Positions 63,896 through 64,000 of a DNA stretch of 64,000 nt are shown here, piece by piece. The stretch comes from Ruegeria sp. HKCCD7303 (lineage in GTDB: Bacteria; Pseudomonadota; Alphaproteobacteria; Rhodobacterales; Rhodobacteraceae), in NCBI RefSeq assembly GCF_013111185.1, contig NZ_WVRE01000006.1, forward strand, positions 124,001 through 188,000, in the 5' to 3' direction. Every line of letters begins with the position of its first letter. Positions within the stretch are counted from its first letter, which is position 1. The notes under the pieces were generated by a model, which was given only the letters and a program-made list of their open reading frames with translations, was not told the DNA's origin and did no database searches. Made by a program: the position numbers and the translations under genes.

Positions 63896-64000
63896 CCGAC
63901 CAGATCAGTTTCCCCGATGCCGTTCAGTGGGCGGTTCCCTTTTTTGTGGCCGCGATCTTGGCGGAATTTTTATGGATCGCCGTCAAAGGCAAAGGCGGGA
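63892..64000 (+). CDS. Probable sterol desaturase-family protein, 5' end only
   Basis: Only 36 residues are in the window, starting MTDQISFPDAVQWAVPFFVA and entering a membrane segment (ILAEFLWIAVKG). This start resembles Rhodobacteraceae fatty-acid hydroxylase/sterol desaturase proteins, but the diagnostic His boxes lie beyond the edge. It overlaps the previous gene by ATGA. Confidence 0.5.
   Translation, partial: MTDQISFPDAVQWAVPFFVAAILAEFLWIAVKGKGG

Overview
The window is a stretch of chromosome from an alphaproteobacterium of the Rhodobacteraceae, most likely the marine Roseobacter group (Ruegeria-like). The basis is a moderately high GC content, an acyl-homoserine-lactone LuxR/LuxI pair, ethylmalonyl-CoA pathway genes (ccr, ecm, mch, mcl2) close to the sdh and mdh-suc operons, an HvrA/H-NS-type protein, and many small conserved Rhodobacteraceae proteins. 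No rRNA or tRNA gene, prophage, insertion sequence or CRISPR array was seen.

Layout. 1-9.4 kb: rsmI (cut by the window edge), a lipoprotein of the penicillin-binding-protein-activator type, glnD, murJ, a rhomboid-family protein without catalytic residues, trpS, a branched-chain aminotransferase and a universal stress protein. 9.4-18.5 kb: a DsbA-fold isomerase, nfuA, tsaB-rimI, a four-gene nucleoside-type ABC transporter, and a TauE/SafE exporter paired with a TIGR02186 protein. 18.5-22.6 kb, minus strand: a small ORF, luxR, luxI, a RecD-like helicase and an SDR dehydrogenase, with a perfect CtrA-type box in front. 22.6-28.7 kb: ccr, an acyltransferase, ecm, an H-NS-type gene and deoD. 28.7-38.3 kb, minus strand: DUF1989, two small ORFs, sdhCDA-(sulfotransferase)-sdhB, DUF1194, and a mcl2-nnrU-DUF1737-mch operon. 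38.3-51.6 kb: TauE/SafE, then mdh, sucC-(sulfotransferase)-(sucD remnant)-(GT25)-sucD-DUF805-sucA-sucB-small ORF-MAPEG-lpd. 51.6-64 kb: a TetR/NAD(P)H-oxidoreductase pair, PPOX, plsC, ftsEX, a zinc-ribbon protein, DUF4175, lysA, two small lipoproteins, argH, tlpA, two hypotheticals and the start of a probable sterol desaturase.

How it works together. The centre is carbon metabolism: the lower TCA cycle (sdh, mdh, suc, lpd) and the ethylmalonyl-CoA route for acetyl-CoA assimilation (ccr, ecm, mch, mcl2). Two shared DNA words tie dispersed genes together. Palindromes with core GTGATCAC, spaced exactly 21 bp apart, lie in front of both sdhC and sucC. The 13-mer TGCCGCA(A/G)CGCAG lies in front of ccr, ecm (shared with a divergent acyltransferase) and mcl2.

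The most unusual architecture is the placement of cell-surface or glycan-type transferases between subunit genes of TCA enzymes: a sulfotransferase between sdhA and sdhB, and a second sulfotransferase plus a GT25 glycosyltransferase between sucC and sucD. The suc insertion leaves a decayed second copy of the sucD 5' end. A similar but weaker 5' remnant lies before tauE.
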